In this document: one piece after another, positions 1 to 5,822 of the stretch
Position numbering within the stretch: the first letter of the stretch is position 1
Layout: each line of letters opens with the position of its first letter
The notes under the pieces: generated by a model
Database searches by the model: none
Seen by the model: the letters and a program-made list of their open reading frames with translations, nothing else
What the model was told of the DNA's origin: nothing
Source: Candidatus Latescibacterota bacterium
GTDB taxonomy: Bacteria > Latescibacterota > UBA2968 > UBA8231
Length of the DNA: 5,952 nt
Assembly: GCA_022827165.1 (NCBI GenBank)
Contig: JAJDTN010000095.1
Location: 1 to 5,952, forward strand
Direction of reading: 5' to 3'
Translations under genes and position numbers: made by a program

Positions 1-709
1 GCTCGCGGTCGATGCGGCAGGAGGTGCACCGGCCGCGCAGGGCCTCCGAGAGCAGGATGTGGTCGATGCGCAACCCGCGGTTGCGGCGGAAGGCGCCCAT
101 GCGGTAGTCCCACCAGGAGAAGGTCTCCTCTTCCTGGGGGAAGAGCCGGAAGGCGTCGGTCAGGCCGGCGGACAGCAGCCGCGTGAAGGCCTCGCGCTCG
201 GCGTCGGAGAACAGCACCGAGTCGGCCCACAGGGCGGGATCGTGCACGTCCCGGTCCTCGGGGGCCACGTTGAAGTCGCCCACCACCACCAGGCGCTCGT
301 GCCGGGTCAGCTGGTCCTCCACGTACTCCCGGCAGCGGCCCAGCCACTCCAGCTTGTAGGCGTACTTGTCGGAGCCCACGCTCTGGCCGTTGGGCACGTA
401 CAGGTTCAGGAAGCGAAGCCCCCCCACCGTGGCGCCGAGCACCCGCCGCTGCGGGTCCTCCATGCCCGGCAGGTCGGTGACCACGTCGGCCGCCGGCTCG
501 CGGCTCAGAAGCGCGACGCCGTTGTAGGCCTTCTGGCCGCTGATGGCGGCGCGGTACCCGGCCTTCTCCAACTCCGCCGCGGGAAAGACCTCGTCCACGA
601 CCTTGGTCTCCTGCAGCCCCATCAGGTCCGGCGCCTCGGCCTCCAGCCACTGCAGCAACTGCGGCAGCCGCACCTTGATGGAGTTCACGTTCCAAGTGGC
701 GATCTTCAT
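1..709 (-). CDS. xthA: Exodeoxyribonuclease III (AP endonuclease), 3' end beyond window
   Basis: DNA repair enzyme of the exonuclease III/AP endonuclease family, which cleaves DNA at abasic sites and removes 3' blocking groups in the cytoplasm. I translated it by hand from ATG at 709-707: it opens MKIATWNVNSIKVRLPQLL and 236 codons are visible before the left edge, against a usual total near 255-270. Family residues are in register with E. coli ExoIII: Asn7, Glu34 (LQETK), the LYVPNG segment around residue 104, the VVGDFNVAP block with Asp145 and Asn147, and GLRIDHILLS with Asp216. The C-terminal SDHxP block with the catalytic histidine would lie left of base 1, so its absence is a window effect. 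The ATG overlaps the stop of the upstream kinase (ATGA at 709-706), which points to translational coupling. Family identity is secure; the gene symbol follows the standard bacterial name. Confidence 0.95.
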   Translation of the reverse strand, partial: MKIATWNVNSIKVRLPQLLQWLEAEAPDLMGLQETKVVDEVFPAAELEKAGYRAAISGQKAYNGVALLSREPAADVVTDLPGMEDPQRRVLGATVGGLRFLNLYVPNGQSVGSDKYAYKLEWLGRCREYVEDQLTRHERLVVVGDFNVAPEDRDVHDPALWADSVLFSDAEREAFTRLLSAGLTDAFRLFPQEEETFSWWDYRMGAFRRNRGLRIDHILLSEALRGRCTSCRIDRE

Positions 710-1656
710 ACGGCCCCTTGGTACGCCCGGGTGAGCAGCTCATCCACCTCCGGGCGCCGCGGCATCGAGTCCTGCACGCCGGGGCGGGTCACGGCCAGGG
801 CGCCGGCGGCGGCGGCAAAGGTCATGGCCTCGCGCAGGCTCCCGCCCTCGGCCAGGGCCACGGCGAGAGCGCCGTGGAAGGCGTCTCCCGCGGAGGTGGT
901 GTCCACGGCTTCGACGGCAAAGGGCGGGACCCATCCCTCCTCATCCGCGGTCCGGTAGTACGCACCCAGCTCCGCCATCTTGATCACCGCCGCCGGCGCC
1001 CCCCGCTCCATCAGCAGGCCCGCGGCCCGGGAGGCGGACTCCGCGTCGTCGACGGCAACCCCCACCAGGTGCTCCGCCTCCGTCTGGTTCGGCGCGATGA
1101 TGTCGAAGGCCGCGAAGGCCTCGGCGGGGATGTCGGCCGCCGGCGCCGGGTCGAGGATGACGCGGACCCCCCGGTCCCTGGCGGCTCTCGCCGCCCTCAC
1201 GGACACCTCGAAGGGGATCTCCATCTGCAGCAGCAGCACGTCGGTCTCCGGGAGGGCGGCCTCCACCGCCCGCAGCTGCTCGCCGCCGCAGCGCAGGTTG
1301 GCGCCGTACGTCGCCAGGACCCGGTTCTGGCCGCGGCCGTCGACGAGGATGACGCCCACCCCGGAGGCCGCTTCCCCATCGACGGCGACATCCGCGGTGT
1401 CGACCCCGTGGGAGCGCAGGGACTCCAGGAGGGCCGGACCGAAGAGGTCGCCGCCGACGCGTCCCACCATGCGGACACGCGCACCCAGGAGGGAGGCAGC
1501 CACCGCCTGGGTCGCCCCCTTGCCGCCGGGGGAGCTGTAGAAGCGCTCGCCGCGCAGGGTCTGCCCCGGGGCCGGCAGGGCTTCGGCGCGGGTGATCAGG
1601 CCCATGTTGATGCCGCCGAGAACCAGGACACGGGGAGAGGAAGGCGAGGCGGTCAC
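706..1656 (-). CDS. Ribokinase-like PfkB-family sugar kinase
   Basis: 316-residue cytoplasmic kinase of the ribokinase/PfkB fold, expected to phosphorylate a sugar or related small molecule with ATP. Visible family blocks: VLVLGGINMGL (10-20), the sugar-site GGKG at 44-47, YGANL (117-121), LLLQMEIP with Glu146, DIIAPNQTEAE (185-195), and the anion-hole/catalytic motif DTTSAGDAFHGA (252-263) with Asp258 as the likely base. Numbering runs exactly three ahead of E. coli RbsK, so it aligns over almost its full length. Odd points: RbsK Asp16 and Asn46, which contact ribose, are Gly19 and Thr49 here, and the nucleotide-site TLG is KMA (226-228). Ribose is therefore not a safe substrate call and I give no symbol. 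The start is GTG 1656-1654: it precedes the first beta strand, and in-frame codons upstream run into the aminotransferase gene. No Shine-Dalgarno is visible. It lies 34 bases after the aminotransferase and overlaps xthA by 4 bases. Confidence 0.9.
   Translation of the reverse strand: MTASPSSPRVLVLGGINMGLITRAEALPAPGQTLRGERFYSSPGGKGATQAVAASLLGARVRMVGRVGGDLFGPALLESLRSHGVDTADVAVDGEAASGVGVILVDGRGQNRVLATYGANLRCGGEQLRAVEAALPETDVLLLQMEIPFEVSVRAARAARDRGVRVILDPAPAADIPAEAFAAFDIIAPNQTEAEHLVGVAVDDAESASRAAGLLMERGAPAAVIKMAELGAYYRTADEEGWVPPFAVEAVDTTSAGDAFHGALAVALAEGGSLREAMTFAAAAGALAVTRPGVQDSMPRRPEVDELLTRAYQGAV
714..719 (-). promoter_or_regulatory. Shine-Dalgarno site for xthA inside the kinase gene
   Basis: Read on the minus strand the bases are AAGGGG, followed by four bases (CCGT) and the ATG at 709-707. 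The site lies within the last codons of the kinase (Tyr-Gln-Gly-Ala-Val-stop), so the ribosome finishing the kinase would uncover or re-use it. It supports ATG 709 as the true xthA start. The spacing is slightly short but usable. Confidence 0.6.
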
Positions 1657-1690
1657 GAGGAGGGCCCGGCAAGGGAGTGGCGGCGCGGGT

Positions 1691-2920
1691 TCACCGCTGC
1701 AGGGTGGGCTCCGGCGCCGTCGCGAGCAGGCCCCGGTCCCGGATGACGGTGAGGGCTTCCTCCACGACGCCCAGCGCCTCCTCGACATCGGCGGGGGCGT
1801 GGGAGTAGCTGACGTAGAACAGGCTGTAGGGGATGACGCCGCGGCGCAGACACTCCCCCTCGAAGGCGAGCCGGGCCTCCGGTGACGGCAGGTCGAGGTG
1901 CCCCGCCGGCGGCAGGCCGCGGAAGCAGACATCCACTCCCAGGCGGCCTGCGATCTTCTCCAGGCCGGAGTGGAGCTGCCGGCCCCGCTCCCACAGGACG
2001 CCGATCACGTCCTGCTGTTGGTACACCTCGAGGACGGCGCGAGCCGCCGCCAGGCCGAGGGTGTCGCCGCCGAAGGTGGAGGAGACGACCACGTCGGCGA
2101 CGCTCTCCATCAGATCCCGCCGGCCTAGGTAGCAGGAGAGGGGCACGCCGTTGGAGAGGCCCTTGGCGAAGACCGCCAGGTCGGGGGTGACGCCGAAGTG
2201 CTCCTGGGCGCCGGCGCGGCACAGGCGGAAGCCGGTGACGATCTCGTCGAAGATGAGCAGCGCGCCGTGGCGCTCGGTGAGGGTTCTCAGGGCCGGCAGG
2301 AACTCGTGGCCGGCCTCGATGTCGGCGTAGCCGCAGGCGACGCTGACGGCGGCGACGCGGTCCCCGCCGAGATCGTCGAAGGCGGCCTCGAAGGCGTCGG
2401 CCCGCCCCCAGGGCAGGTCGCGGTAGAGGCCGGTCATGGCCTCCGGCACTCCCGCCCGGCGCATCGAGTTGATCCAGCCGTGGTAGCCGCAGGCGAGGAT
2501 GAGGTCGCGGCCGGTGCAGGCCCGCGCCAGGCGGTGGGCGGCGGCCATCGCCTCGCCCCCCGTCTTGAGGAAGCGGACGCTCTCGGCGCAGGGGATCACC
2601 TCCACCAGGCGCTCGGCGACCTCGACCTCCAGGGGGTGGGCGTAGCTGAAGACGCTGCCGTCGCCGATCTGGCGGCGCACGGCCTCGACCACCGCCGGGT
2701 GGGCGTACCCGAGGCTGATGGGACCGAGGCCGCAGCGGAAGTCGATGTACTCGTTGCCGTCCACGTCCCACAGGCGGCAGCCGGCGCCGCGGGCGATGAA
2801 GCAGGGCTCGACCCCGCGCAGCGCCTCCCGCGGCGCCTTGCTGTGGGTCTGCGTCCCCAGGGGGATGACCTTGGCGGCCTGGTCGTAGAGGGCCCAGGAG
2901 GCGTCGACGGAGCGGCTCAT
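1691..2920 (-). CDS. Class III PLP aminotransferase, glutamate-1-semialdehyde aminomutase-like
   Basis: 409-residue fold-type I PLP enzyme, cytoplasmic, of the class III aminotransferase group nearest to HemL-like proteins. Visible: N-terminal RLWDVDGNEYIDF (49-61), LGYAHPAVVEAV (70-81), PLP-phosphate loop FLKTGGEAMAAAHRLAR (117-133), GYHGW (145-149) whose aromatic residue stacks on PLP, LLIFDEIVTGFR (221-232) with Asp225 for the pyridine nitrogen, VFAKGLSNG (250-258) with Lys253 as Schiff-base lysine, and TFGGDTLGLAAA (282-293). It is probably not true HemL: the KIIGGG lysine context is KGLSNG, the usual VEP(V/I)AGN segment is VACGYADI (194-201), and the phosphate loop reads GGE instead of GTE. 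The KTGxEAxxAAxRLAR wording recalls HemL-like aminotransferases seen in polysaccharide or secondary-metabolite clusters, but the substrate cannot be told. ATG 2920-2918 is the only sensible start; upstream Shine-Dalgarno is weak. It is the first gene of the leftward operon. Confidence 0.9.
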   Translation of the reverse strand: MSRSVDASWALYDQAAKVIPLGTQTHSKAPREALRGVEPCFIARGAGCRLWDVDGNEYIDFRCGLGPISLGYAHPAVVEAVRRQIGDGSVFSYAHPLEVEVAERLVEVIPCAESVRFLKTGGEAMAAAHRLARACTGRDLILACGYHGWINSMRRAGVPEAMTGLYRDLPWGRADAFEAAFDDLGGDRVAAVSVACGYADIEAGHEFLPALRTLTERHGALLIFDEIVTGFRLCRAGAQEHFGVTPDLAVFAKGLSNGVPLSCYLGRRDLMESVADVVVSSTFGGDTLGLAAARAVLEVYQQQDVIGVLWERGRQLHSGLEKIAGRLGVDVCFRGLPPAGHLDLPSPEARLAFEGECLRRGVIPYSLFYVSYSHAPADVEEALGVVEEALTVIRDRGLLATAPEPTLQR

Positions 2921-2975
2921 GGTCCGATAGAGTCGCCCACGGGCCGGCGCCGATCAAGCCAGGCCTGCTCTTCAT

Positions 2976-3012
2976 CCTTGCTTTTTGAAACCGTCGCTTT
3001 AGATTTGCAAGG
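2976..3012. repeat. Inverted repeat CCTTGC...GCAAGG in the divergent promoter region
   Basis: CCTTGC at 2976-2981 and GCAAGG at 3007-3012 are perfect 6-bp inverted arms with a 25-base centre. They flank the candidate rightward promoter: the left arm overlaps the -35-like TTGCTT and the right arm ends four bases before the ATPase ATG. It could be an operator for a dimeric regulator or chance. The arms do not extend beyond six bases. Confidence 0.3.
2978..3005 (+). promoter_or_regulatory. Candidate promoter for the ATPase gene
   Basis: TTGCTT (2978-2983) and TAGATT (3000-3005) resemble sigma-70 -35 and -10 hexamers with a 16-base spacer; the -10 matches TATAAT at four of six positions. Transcription would begin near 3012, leaving only about five bases before ATG 3017. 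The AAGG at 3009-3012 would then be mostly outside the message, so initiation may be close to leaderless. This is pattern reading only. Confidence 0.35.
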
Positions 3013-3016
3013 CTAA

Positions 3017-4195
3017 ATGATCCCTCGCCGTGCAAATCGATCAACCAGGACCGCCCTGAATCGCCAGGCCGCGGTTGCCCTGATCGGGCCGCGGCAAGTC
3101 GGCAAGACCACCCTCGCCCATGCGGTGGCAGAGCAGACGGAGGCCCTCTACCTCGATCTGGAAGTCCGCGCCGACCAGGCCCGGCTCGCCGATCCGGCCC
3201 TGTTCCTCGCCGAGTACGAGGATCGCCTCGTCGTCCTCGACGAGATCCACCGTGTCCCCGAGCTGTTTCAGGAGTTGCGCGGCCTGATCGACCGGGGCCG
3301 GCGGCTGGGGAAGGGCACGGGCCGCTTCCTGATCCTCGGATCGGCCTCCGTGGACCTGCTCAGGCAGTCGGGGGAGAGCCTGGCCGGACGCATCGAGTAC
3401 GTGCCGCTCAACCCGCTCGACGTGCTCGAGGTCACCGCGACGACGGCGCCGATGGCGGTGCTCTGGGTGCGCGGCGGGTTTCCCGGCAGCCTGCTCGCGG
3501 CCAGCGATACCGACAGCCTCGCTTTCCGCCGCGATTTCATTCGCACCTACCTGCAGCGGGACGTCTCCGAGCTCACCCTGCGGCGGATACCGGCCGAGAC
3601 GATGGAGCGGCTGTGGACGATGCTGGCCCACGGACAGGGCGGACTCCTCAACGCGTCCAGGCTGGCAGCCAGCCTGGGGGTGAGCGGTCCGACGGTGACC
3701 GGGTACATCGATCTGCTGGTCGACCTGCTGCTGGTGCGCCGCCTGCGGCCCTTCCACGCCAACGTCCGCAAGCGGCTGGTCAAGTCTCCGAAGGTCTACG
3801 TCCGCGACAGCGGTCTGGTCCACGCTCTGCTCGGCATCGAGGACCACAACGCCCTCGCCGGCCATCCCGTGGCCGGCGCCAGCTGGAAAGGGTTCGTGAT
3901 CGAGAACCTGTTGGCCGCGGTACCGCCCGGAACGGCGGCGAGCTTCTATCGCACCCAGGCCGGAGCCGAGGTCGACCTGGTGCTCGAGCTGCCGGGCCGG
4001 GGCCGGCCCTGGGCCATCGAGATCAAGCTCGGCCTGACCCCCCGTCCGGGCCGCGGCTTCCACAATGCCCGCGGCGATATCGAGCCGGAGCGGTCCTTCA
4101 TCGTCTACTCGGGGGACGAGCGCTACCCGCTGTCAGCGGAGGTGGAGGCGATCGGCCTGCGGGAGATGGCCGAGGTTCTCCAGGAGTCCGGATAG
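3017..4195 (+). CDS. AAA_14/DUF4143-type P-loop ATPase
   Basis: 392-residue member of the large prokaryotic family with an N-terminal AAA-type ATPase (AAA_14) and C-terminal DUF4143 region; the biological role of the family is unsettled. Visible: Walker A GPRQVGKTT (24-32), Walker B RLVVLDEIH (70-78) with Asp75-Glu76, sensor-like LILGSAS (105-111), a middle part with YLQRDV, a winged-helix-like stretch (LNASRLAASLGVSGPTVTGYI), and a C-terminal nuclease-like core GAEVDLVLE (316-324) plus AIEIKLG (333-339). Asp320, Glu335 and Lys337 fit a PD-(D/E)xK pattern, though activity is unproven. Length and the MIPR N-terminus are typical, so it looks intact. The stop is 11 bases from the next gene's ATG, suggesting co-transcription. 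Sampled rows have somewhat lower G+C (about 63-68%) than some neighbouring rows (73-78%), though not all. The family is scattered among bacteria and archaea and often looks transferred. Confidence 0.93.
   Translation: MIPRRANRSTRTALNRQAAVALIGPRQVGKTTLAHAVAEQTEALYLDLEVRADQARLADPALFLAEYEDRLVVLDEIHRVPELFQELRGLIDRGRRLGKGTGRFLILGSASVDLLRQSGESLAGRIEYVPLNPLDVLEVTATTAPMAVLWVRGGFPGSLLAASDTDSLAFRRDFIRTYLQRDVSELTLRRIPAETMERLWTMLAHGQGGLLNASRLAASLGVSGPTVTGYIDLLVDLLLVRRLRPFHANVRKRLVKSPKVYVRDSGLVHALLGIEDHNALAGHPVAGASWKGFVIENLLAAVPPGTAASFYRTQAGAEVDLVLELPGRGRPWAIEIKLGLTPRPGRGFHNARGDIEPERSFIVYSGDERYPLSAEVEAIGLREMAEVLQESG
3657..3677. repeat. 21-bp palindrome inside the ATPase gene
   Basis: CCAGGCTGGC (3657-3666), a single central A (3667) and GCCAGCCTGG (3668-3677) form perfect 10-bp inverted arms. 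It lies in the codons for the Ser-Arg-Leu-Ala-Ala-Ser-Leu-Gly part of the helix-turn-helix-like stretch. With a one-base centre it is better suited to a DNA-protein site or cruciform than to an RNA hairpin. No T-tract follows, so it is not a terminator. Confidence 0.55.
3857..3877. repeat. 8-bp perfect stem-loop inside the ATPase gene
   Basis: GCCGGCCA (3857-3864), loop TCCCG (3865-3869) and TGGCCGGC (3870-3877) form a strong hairpin within codons for AGHPVAGAS. No T-run follows, so it is not an intrinsic terminator. GGCC-rich inverted pairs are common at this G+C level, so it may be incidental. Confidence 0.4.
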
Positions 4196-4206
4196 CGCCG
4201 CCGGCC

Positions 4207-5790
4207 ATGGCGGACACCACCTGCGACGGCATCATCCTCGGGGCCGGCCACAACGGCCTGATCCTGCAGGCGTACCTCTGCCGCGCCGGCCTGCACGTGA
4301 TCTGCCTGGAGCGCAACGATGTCGCCGGCGGCGGGCTGCGCACCGAGGAGTGGCCGGCGGGCTCCGGGTTCCTGCACAACACCCACTCCTTCTACCACCG
4401 GGGCGTGACCCGCATGCCGTGGTACGCGGATCTCGAGCTGGAGCGCCGCGGTGCCCGCTACCTGGAGCCCGCCCTCAACGTGGCCCTGCTGCTGGCCGAC
4501 GGGCGCTCCCTGGCCTGGTGGACCGACTTCGAGCGCACCGCCGAGTCCTTCGAGCGCTTCAGCCGCCGCGACGCCGAGGCCCTGCGCCGCTGGCGCGACG
4601 CCTTCCGGCCGGTGGTGACGCGGATCCTGGAGCCCGAGGCGCAGTCACCCCCCCTGCCGCCCCGGGAGCGCCGGCGCCGCCTGGAGGCGACCGCCGAGGG
4701 CCGCCTGCTGCTGGAGACGAGCGCCCTCTCGCCGCGGGAGTTCGTGCTGCGCGAGTTCGAGAGCCCCGCGGTGCAGGCCGGGCTCCTGTTCTTCAACGGC
4801 CTGCGCGAGGTCGACCCCGGCGCCCGGGGCTTCGGCCACCACATCCCGGCGCTGCTGGCCGCCCGCGGCAAGGCGCAGATGTGCGCCGGCGGCTCGGCGC
4901 GGCTGGCCGAAGCCCTGGTGCGGGCGGTCACCGAGGCCGGCGGCGAGGTCCGCACCGGCGTCGAGCCGGCCCGCATCCTGGTGGAGCCCGCGGCCGGCAG
5001 CGGACCGGGACGTGCCGCCGGGGTCGTCACCGCCGCGGGAGAGCGGCTCCGCGCCCGTCACTTCGTCGCCTCCAGCCTCAATCCGCAGCAGACCTTCCTC
5101 GACCTCATCGATCCCGCCCATCTGCCCGCCGCCTGGCGCGACCGGGCCGCCGCCTACCGCTACAACCTGCTGGCCCCCCTCTTCGGCCTCTACCTCAACC
5201 TCGACGAGCCTCCCGCTTACACGGCGGCCCGGACCGACCCGGAGCTGGCCGACGCCTTCATGGTCATCCTCGGCCTGCGCTCGGTGGCCGACTTCGACGA
5301 CATGGTCGCCGCCCACGAGCGGGGCCGGCTGCCGCCGATGGTGACCTGGGGGTCCTGCCCCACCCGGTTCGATCCCGCCCAGGCCCCGGACGGCGCCCAC
5401 ACCGCCTTCATGTGGCAGAAGACGCCCTTCCGGCTGCGCGGCCATTCCGCCAACTGGGAGGTGGAGGCCGAGGCCCACGGCCGCCGGGTGCTCGAGGCCT
5501 GGTCCCGCTTCGCGCCGAACCTGCCCGATGCGGTGCGCGGGTCGATGGTCCGCCCCGTCCACGAGATCCCCCGGCGGCTGCCGAACATGCGCGGCGGCGA
5601 CCTGCTGGTGGGCTCCCTCGGCCACGGCCAGAGCGGCTGCGACCGGCCCTTCCCCGGCGCCGGCCACTACCGCGGGTACCTGGAGCACCTCTACCTGTGC
5701 GGCTCCTGCTGCCATCCCTCGGGCAACATCACCGGGCTGCCGGGGTACAACGCCTGGCAGGTGATCGCCGCCGACCTGGACCTCGATTGA
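4207..5790 (+). CDS. FAD-dependent phytoene-dehydrogenase-like oxidoreductase (CrtI/PYROXD2 family)
   Basis: 527-residue flavoprotein of the amine oxidase/phytoene desaturase superfamily, expected to oxidise or isomerise a hydrophobic or amine substrate using FAD. Visible: N-terminal dinucleotide fold GAGHNG (12-17), the acidic residue Glu35 closing the second strand (CLER), GGGLRTEE (41-48), the mid-protein CAGGSARLAEALVRAV block (226-241) where CrtI-like proteins have GGMxxLxxAL, and the C-terminal FAD closure CGSCCHPSGNITGLPGYNAW (498-517), which matches the family's G-x-PGYNA ending. No signal peptide or clear membrane helix is seen. Its length matches the PYROXD2-like bacterial group better than classical carotenoid desaturases, and no carotenoid genes are nearby, so carotenoid function is not supported. 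ATG 4207 was chosen because the FAD motif follows at once, although the frame stays open upstream within the ATPase gene. No strong Shine-Dalgarno precedes it; coupling to the ATPase is likely. Confidence 0.92.
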   Translation: MADTTCDGIILGAGHNGLILQAYLCRAGLHVICLERNDVAGGGLRTEEWPAGSGFLHNTHSFYHRGVTRMPWYADLELERRGARYLEPALNVALLLADGRSLAWWTDFERTAESFERFSRRDAEALRRWRDAFRPVVTRILEPEAQSPPLPPRERRRRLEATAEGRLLLETSALSPREFVLREFESPAVQAGLLFFNGLREVDPGARGFGHHIPALLAARGKAQMCAGGSARLAEALVRAVTEAGGEVRTGVEPARILVEPAAGSGPGRAAGVVTAAGERLRARHFVASSLNPQQTFLDLIDPAHLPAAWRDRAAAYRYNLLAPLFGLYLNLDEPPAYTAARTDPELADAFMVILGLRSVADFDDMVAAHERGRLPPMVTWGSCPTRFDPAQAPDGAHTAFMWQKTPFRLRGHSANWEVEAEAHGRRVLEAWSRFAPNLPDAVRGSMVRPVHEIPRRLPNMRGGDLLVGSLGHGQSGCDRPFPGAGHYRGYLEHLYLCGSCCHPSGNITGLPGYNAWQVIAADLDLD

Positions 5791-5816
5791 CGGCCCCGCC
5801 GCCATCCGCCTAGGGT
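5787..5816 (+). promoter_or_regulatory. Candidate promoter overlapping the oxidoreductase stop, driving the ABC gene
   Basis: TTGACG (5787-5792) matches the -35 consensus at five of six bases and overlaps the TGA stop (5788-5790). After 18 bases comes TAGGGT (5811-5816), which keeps the key T, A and final T of a -10 hexamer. Only six bases separate it from ATG 5823, the spacing expected for a leaderless transcript, and no Shine-Dalgarno is present before that ATG. Confidence 0.4.
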
Positions 5817-5822
5817 AGCGGC

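Larger units (their letters stand above)
2921..3016. promoter_or_regulatory. Divergent intergenic region between aminotransferase operon and ATPase gene
   Basis: This 96-base gap separates the start codons of two oppositely directed genes, so it should hold the promoters for both sides. The half next to the ATPase (about 2971-3016) is clearly richer in A+T than anything else in the window, with runs such as CTTTTTGAAA, as expected of a promoter. For the leftward operon I find only a weak minus-strand candidate: TTGATC at 2957-2952, with no convincing -10 at normal spacing before ATG 2920. I see no small gene or RNA here. Confidence 0.6.

Noticed and set aside
59..958. Plus-strand 299-codon frame opposite xthA and the kinase
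   Set aside because: It is antisense to two clear genes, with biased composition and no motif.
1657..1932. N-terminal extension of the kinase frame to codon ATG 1932
   Set aside because: The extension overlaps the aminotransferase coding region, has no PfkB similarity, and would add about 90 low-complexity residues before the first conserved strand.
1653..3044. A 463-codon minus-strand frame spanning the aminotransferase and intergenic region
   Set aside because: It is a low-complexity Arg/Pro/Gly shadow of the aminotransferase frame, with no recognisable domain; such frames are expected at this G+C.
3613..5790. A 725-codon open frame covering the oxidoreductase and extending into the ATPase gene
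   Set aside because: The part before 4207 overlaps a well-supported ATPase in another frame and is rich in Arg, Gly and Pro with no family motif. The FAD fold starts just after ATG 4207.
4207..5790. Carotenoid biosynthesis assignment (crtI) for the oxidoreductase
   Set aside because: The family fold fits, but there is no phytoene synthase or other carotenoid gene nearby and the protein resembles the PYROXD2-like branch at least as well.
4645..5805. Minus-strand 386-codon frame opposite the oxidoreductase
   Set aside because: It is antisense to a motif-rich gene and dominated by Gly, Val, Ala and Glu, typical of a complement-strand shadow.
4065..5813. Plus-strand 582-codon frame overlapping the oxidoreductase
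   Set aside because: It is an Arg/Pro/Ala-rich out-of-frame translation of the flavoprotein gene.
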